From Propionivibrio sp. (GTDB lineage Bacteria > Pseudomonadota > Gammaproteobacteria > Burkholderiales > Rhodocyclaceae): a stretch of 64,000 nt of DNA. Below, in pieces: positions 61,637-64,000 of this stretch (its first letter is position 1; every line of letters starts with the position of its first letter). Where the stretch lies: the NCBI GenBank assembly GCA_016705685.1, contig JADJLB010000010.1:62001-126000 (forward strand). Direction: 5' to 3'. Both the position numbers and the translations under genes were made by a program. The notes under the pieces were generated by a model. That model was not told the origin of the DNA. It was given only the letters and a program-made list of their open reading frames with translations, and did no database searches.

Positions 61637-62590
61637 TTGGAATTACCTACTCAAGACCCGCAATGGGAACGTCAGCTGCTCGAGAAGATTGCTCTTGAGG
61701 CGCTAAAGGAACAAAAAGCAAAGCGTCGCTGGGGCATCTTCTTCAAGCTGGCCTTCCTGGCTTACTTAGTCGCCGTTCTGGTTCTCGTCGTCGATTGGGG
61801 CGGTTCAGAAAAGCTGGTCGACGGCAAACACACCGCGTTGATTAACTTGCGCGGAACCATTGAGGCTGGCGGTGAAACAAGTGCCGAAAAGATCAACGGC
61901 GCCCTTCAATCCGCGTTTGAGGACAAGGGAACGGCAGGCGTAATCTTGCGCATCAACAGCCCCGGCGGTAGCCCCGTGCAATCGGGCATTGTCTATGATG
62001 AAATCCGTCGCCTGCGGACAAAGTATCCTGAGGTTCCATTGTATGTCGTCGTCGAGGACTTATGCGCCTCTGGCGGGTATTACATTGCCTCTGCCGCAGA
62101 CAAGATTTTCGTCGATAAGGCCAGTATCGTCGGCTCGATCGGGGTATTGATGGACGGGTTCGGATTTACCGGGACCATGGACAAACTCGGCGTCGAACGC
62201 CGTCTATTGACGGCCGGGGCAAACAAGGGATTCCTGGATCCCTTCTCTCCACAGGACGAAAAGCAGAAAGCCCATGCTCAGCTTCTGCTCGGCGAAATTC
62301 ACCAGCAATTCATAGAGGTGGTTCGTAACGGGCGGGGAAAGCGACTCAAGGAAACGCCCGAGATGTTCTCCGGGCTGATGTGGACCGGCAGTCAGAGCAT
62401 CGCCTTGGGACTCGCCGACGATTTCGGAACGGTGGATTCAGTGGCCAGGGACTTGATCAAGGCTGAAACCGTACTTGACTACTCGGTAAAAGAGAACATC
62501 GCCGAACGTTTTGCCAAGCGCCTAGGTGCGGAAATGGGTCAAAGCATCGTATTCCGCTTATTTGGTGGCAACCGGACGGGGTTCCATTAG
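61637..62590 (+). CDS. S49-family signal peptide peptidase (SppA-like)
   Basis: 317 residues from a TTG start with GAGAA upstream. A cytoplasmic N-terminus is followed by one membrane helix (FFKLAFLAYLVAVLVLVV) and a periplasmic serine protease domain. The catalytic serine lies in CASGGYYIAS, and the lysine is likely in TAGANKGFLDPF. It degrades signal-peptide remnants after secretion. The single-domain length is that of short SppA forms rather than the 618-residue E. coli SppA. Confidence 0.9.
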   Translation: MELPTQDPQWERQLLEKIALEALKEQKAKRRWGIFFKLAFLAYLVAVLVLVVDWGGSEKLVDGKHTALINLRGTIEAGGETSAEKINGALQSAFEDKGTAGVILRINSPGGSPVQSGIVYDEIRRLRTKYPEVPLYVVVEDLCASGGYYIASAADKIFVDKASIVGSIGVLMDGFGFTGTMDKLGVERRLLTAGANKGFLDPFSPQDEKQKAHAQLLLGEIHQQFIEVVRNGRGKRLKETPEMFSGLMWTGSQSIALGLADDFGTVDSVARDLIKAETVLDYSVKENIAERFAKRLGAEMGQSIVFRLFGGNRTGFH

Positions 62591-62613
62591 AAGAGAGGCC
62601 ACTCGATACTTCG

Positions 62614-62640
62614 CAGGCGTTCTGCTTTCCTTTACGCCTG
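62614..62640. terminator. Hairpin between convergent genes
   Basis: A perfect 7-pair inverted repeat CAGGCGT / ACGCCTG with a 13-base pyrimidine-rich loop, between the peptidase stop and the end of the convergent methylase, overlapping its last codons. Confidence 0.35.
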
Positions 62641-63351
62641 GATCAAGAACACCGAAGGGCGACGCTCCAGGTTCGGAATCCCCTGTTTACGCCATTCAGC
62701 CTGAGTTCGCGTGGTGATGCACTCGGTATGGAGTGTGAGGTCAGTGGCAACGCAAATTTTCGTATCAGCCGCACAATTCTTGATCAGCGCCTCGAGCATC
62801 TGGCGATTGCGATAGGGGGTTTCGATGAAGATCTGCGTCCTTTTTCCCCGACGCGAGTCCTGTTCAAGTTCAAGAATGGTTTTTTGAAGCTGCTCGCCAT
62901 TTTTTGGCAAATATCCGTGGAAAGCGAAGTTCTGGCCTGACAAACCTGAACCCATCAATGCGAGGAGAATGGACGAAGGCCCAATCATCGGATAAACGGG
63001 GATACCCGAAAGATGCGCCAAGGCAACCAGACTGGCCCCAGGGTCCGCCACGGCCGGGCAACCCGCCTCGGAAATCAATCCAACGTCACTGCCGGCATGA
63101 AGTGGCGTCAACAGGTCCGGCAACATCGTGTGCGAGGTGTGCTCATTGAGTTCGCAAATCTCGATTTGCTGCAAGGGCGTATCTGAAGGTAATGACTTTA
63201 GAAAAGCTCGAGCCGACTTGGCATTCTCGGCAATGAAGTGCGTCAGACTCTTGGCACGATTCTGAACCGCCGACGGCAAGACGATGTCGGCCGGCACCGG
63301 CCCGAGCGGGACCGGGATTAGAAACAAGCGGCCTTTTCTAATATTTAACAT
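62632..63351 (-). CDS. RsmI-like tetrapyrrole-methylase-family methyltransferase
   Basis: 239 residues. The N-terminal LFLIPVPLG, the SAM-binding GSDVGLISEAGCPAVADPGASLVALAH and GPSSILLALMGSGLSGQNFAFHGYLP are shared with RsmI, which 2'-O-methylates 16S rRNA C1402. It is shorter than RsmI (about 286) and lacks its C-terminal helix-turn-helix, so it is probably a paralogue with a different target. It lies 24 bases after maf across an AT-rich inverted repeat. It starts MLNIRK, with no clear ribosome binding site. Confidence 0.8.
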   Translation of the reverse strand: MLNIRKGRLFLIPVPLGPVPADIVLPSAVQNRAKSLTHFIAENAKSARAFLKSLPSDTPLQQIEICELNEHTSHTMLPDLLTPLHAGSDVGLISEAGCPAVADPGASLVALAHLSGIPVYPMIGPSSILLALMGSGLSGQNFAFHGYLPKNGEQLQKTILELEQDSRRGKRTQIFIETPYRNRQMLEALIKNCAADTKICVATDLTLHTECITTRTQAEWRKQGIPNLERRPSVFLIQA

Positions 63352-63355
63352 TAAG

Positions 63356-63387
63356 TTTGTAATATATAATATTGTTTATATTACAAA
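63356..63387. repeat. AT-rich inverted repeat between maf and the RsmI-like gene
   Basis: A perfect 10-base inverted repeat, TTTGTAATAT (63356-63365) and ATATTACAAA (63378-63387), around a 12-base A/T-rich centre, in a region otherwise near 60% GC. The right arm covers the last codons and stop of maf. It may be an operator or a weak hairpin in the transcript. Confidence 0.6.
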
Positions 63388-63960
63388 TACTTTTTCATTT
63401 CTTAAAAATTCACAAAGCGTGATCAAGGGTAAGCCAATCAGTGCGTTAGGGTCCTCCCCTTCAAGTTTGGCGATGAGGGAAATCCCCAGACCTTCGGACT
63501 TCGCACTGCCTGCGCAAGCAAAGGGTTTTTCCTTGTGAACGTAATTTTCAATCTCATTATCCGTCAAACGCCTGAATGTGACCCAGGTTGGCACGCCGCG
63601 TATTTGGATTTTTCCTGTTGAGGTATTGAGCAGACACAACCCGGTGCAAAAATTGATCGTATGCCCGCGCATGGCTTTCAACTGCTTGACGGCGTTATCG
63701 TGGGTGCCCGGTTTGCCGAAAACCTGACCGCCAAGAAAGGCAACCTGGTCGCTGCCAATGATCAGTGCGCCCGGATGTTGACTGGCGACTGCACGTGCCT
63801 TGGCTTCCGATAGACGCAACGCCGTTTCCCCCGGCGCCTCGTCATGTCGAGCGGTTTCGTCGGTGTCAGGGTTGGCCGTTTCAAAGGGCAAACCCAGTCG
63901 AGCCAACAGGTCGCGTCTGAACGGGGAGGTCGAAGCGAGAACGATCGGGGGACTTGACAT
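63376..63960 (-). CDS. maf: Maf-type nucleotide pyrophosphatase
   Basis: 194 residues from the ATG at 63960; a GTG at 63972 would add four residues. The N-terminal [19 protein letters not shown] is the Maf signature, then [12 protein letters not shown] and FGKPG follow. Maf proteins hydrolyse modified nucleoside triphosphates; sequence close to YceF suggests 7-methyl-GTP, but this is not certain. It is the first gene of a likely two-gene transcript with the RsmI-like methylase. The final 40 bases of the window beyond it hold no recognisable feature. Confidence 0.92.
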   Translation of the reverse strand: MSSPPIVLASTSPFRRDLLARLGLPFETANPDTDETARHDEAPGETALRLSEAKARAVASQHPGALIIGSDQVAFLGGQVFGKPGTHDNAVKQLKAMRGHTINFCTGLCLLNTSTGKIQIRGVPTWVTFRRLTDNEIENYVHKEKPFACAGSAKSEGLGISLIAKLEGEDPNALIGLPLITLCEFLRNEKVFVI

Positions 63961-64000
63961 GACGATAACCACAAAAAAGTATTCATTTTCACGTGGATAT

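Overview
The window is a gene-dense, GC-rich stretch of a Gram-negative chromosome, almost certainly a betaproteobacterium and possibly Rhodocyclales-like. The evidence is the block rpsB-tsf-pyrH-frr-uppS-cdsA-dxr-rseP-bamA-skp-lpxD-fabZ-lpxA-lpxB-rnhB, glnD-map placed divergently from rpsB, and the smc-zipA-ligA order. The assignment comes from gene order and protein recognition, not a database search. No rRNA, tRNA, CRISPR array, insertion sequence or prophage was seen.

Layout. 1-5412: a hydrogen-sensing module: hoxX (cut by the window edge), the NtrC-type regulator hoxA, and the regulatory [NiFe] hydrogenase hoxB-hoxC, translationally coupled. No hoxJ kinase follows. 5529-10416: surface polysaccharide genes: an O-antigen-ligase-like protein with an inserted soluble domain, facing manB-manC, which make GDP-mannose. 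10549-17539: mixed housekeeping: an MBL hydrolase, an HDOD protein, a PLP aminotransferase, a DNA glycosylase, two small conserved-looking proteins, and prfC behind a terminator-like leader. 17584-26145: a PGAP1-like esterase, OsmC, the glutathione-dependent formaldehyde pair adhC-fghA, a haloacid dehalogenase, a DUF482 acyltransferase, yceH, phhB, a methyltransferase and a zinc-ribbon-like unknown. 26430-29783: a possible 50-residue membrane protein, then the AmmeMemoRadiSam operon (MEMO, AMMECR1, radical SAM) ending in an alpha/beta-hydrolase-like protein that appears to have lost its catalytic residues. 30019-40861: a UPF0149 protein, queF, smc-zipA-ligA-galU, and a purine-salvage pair hpt/MTA-family phosphorylase, then def. 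40868-44274: glnD-map. 44641-59667: a 15-kb co-directional run for translation, isoprenoid, phospholipid, outer-membrane and lipid A biogenesis. 59728-63960: a K+ channel with RCK domains, an S49 peptidase, an RsmI-like methylase and maf.

How they work together. HoxBC senses H2 and acts on HoxA, while HoxX assists hydrogenase maturation. ManB and ManC supply GDP-mannose for polymers that the ligase-like protein could join. AdhC and FghA oxidise formaldehyde via S-formylglutathione. The phosphorylase probably releases hypoxanthine that Hpt salvages. UppS, CdsA, Dxr, RseP, BamA, Skp and the Lpx enzymes together build the envelope.

The most interesting items are the degenerate hydrolase fused by overlap to the AmmeMemoRadiSam operon, the intrinsic-terminator-like hairpin in the prfC leader, the inserted domain in the ligase-like protein, the abrupt junction after hoxC carrying a 35-codon membrane-peptide frame, a bidirectional -10 element between queF and smc, and a possible 50-residue membrane protein with its own promoter.
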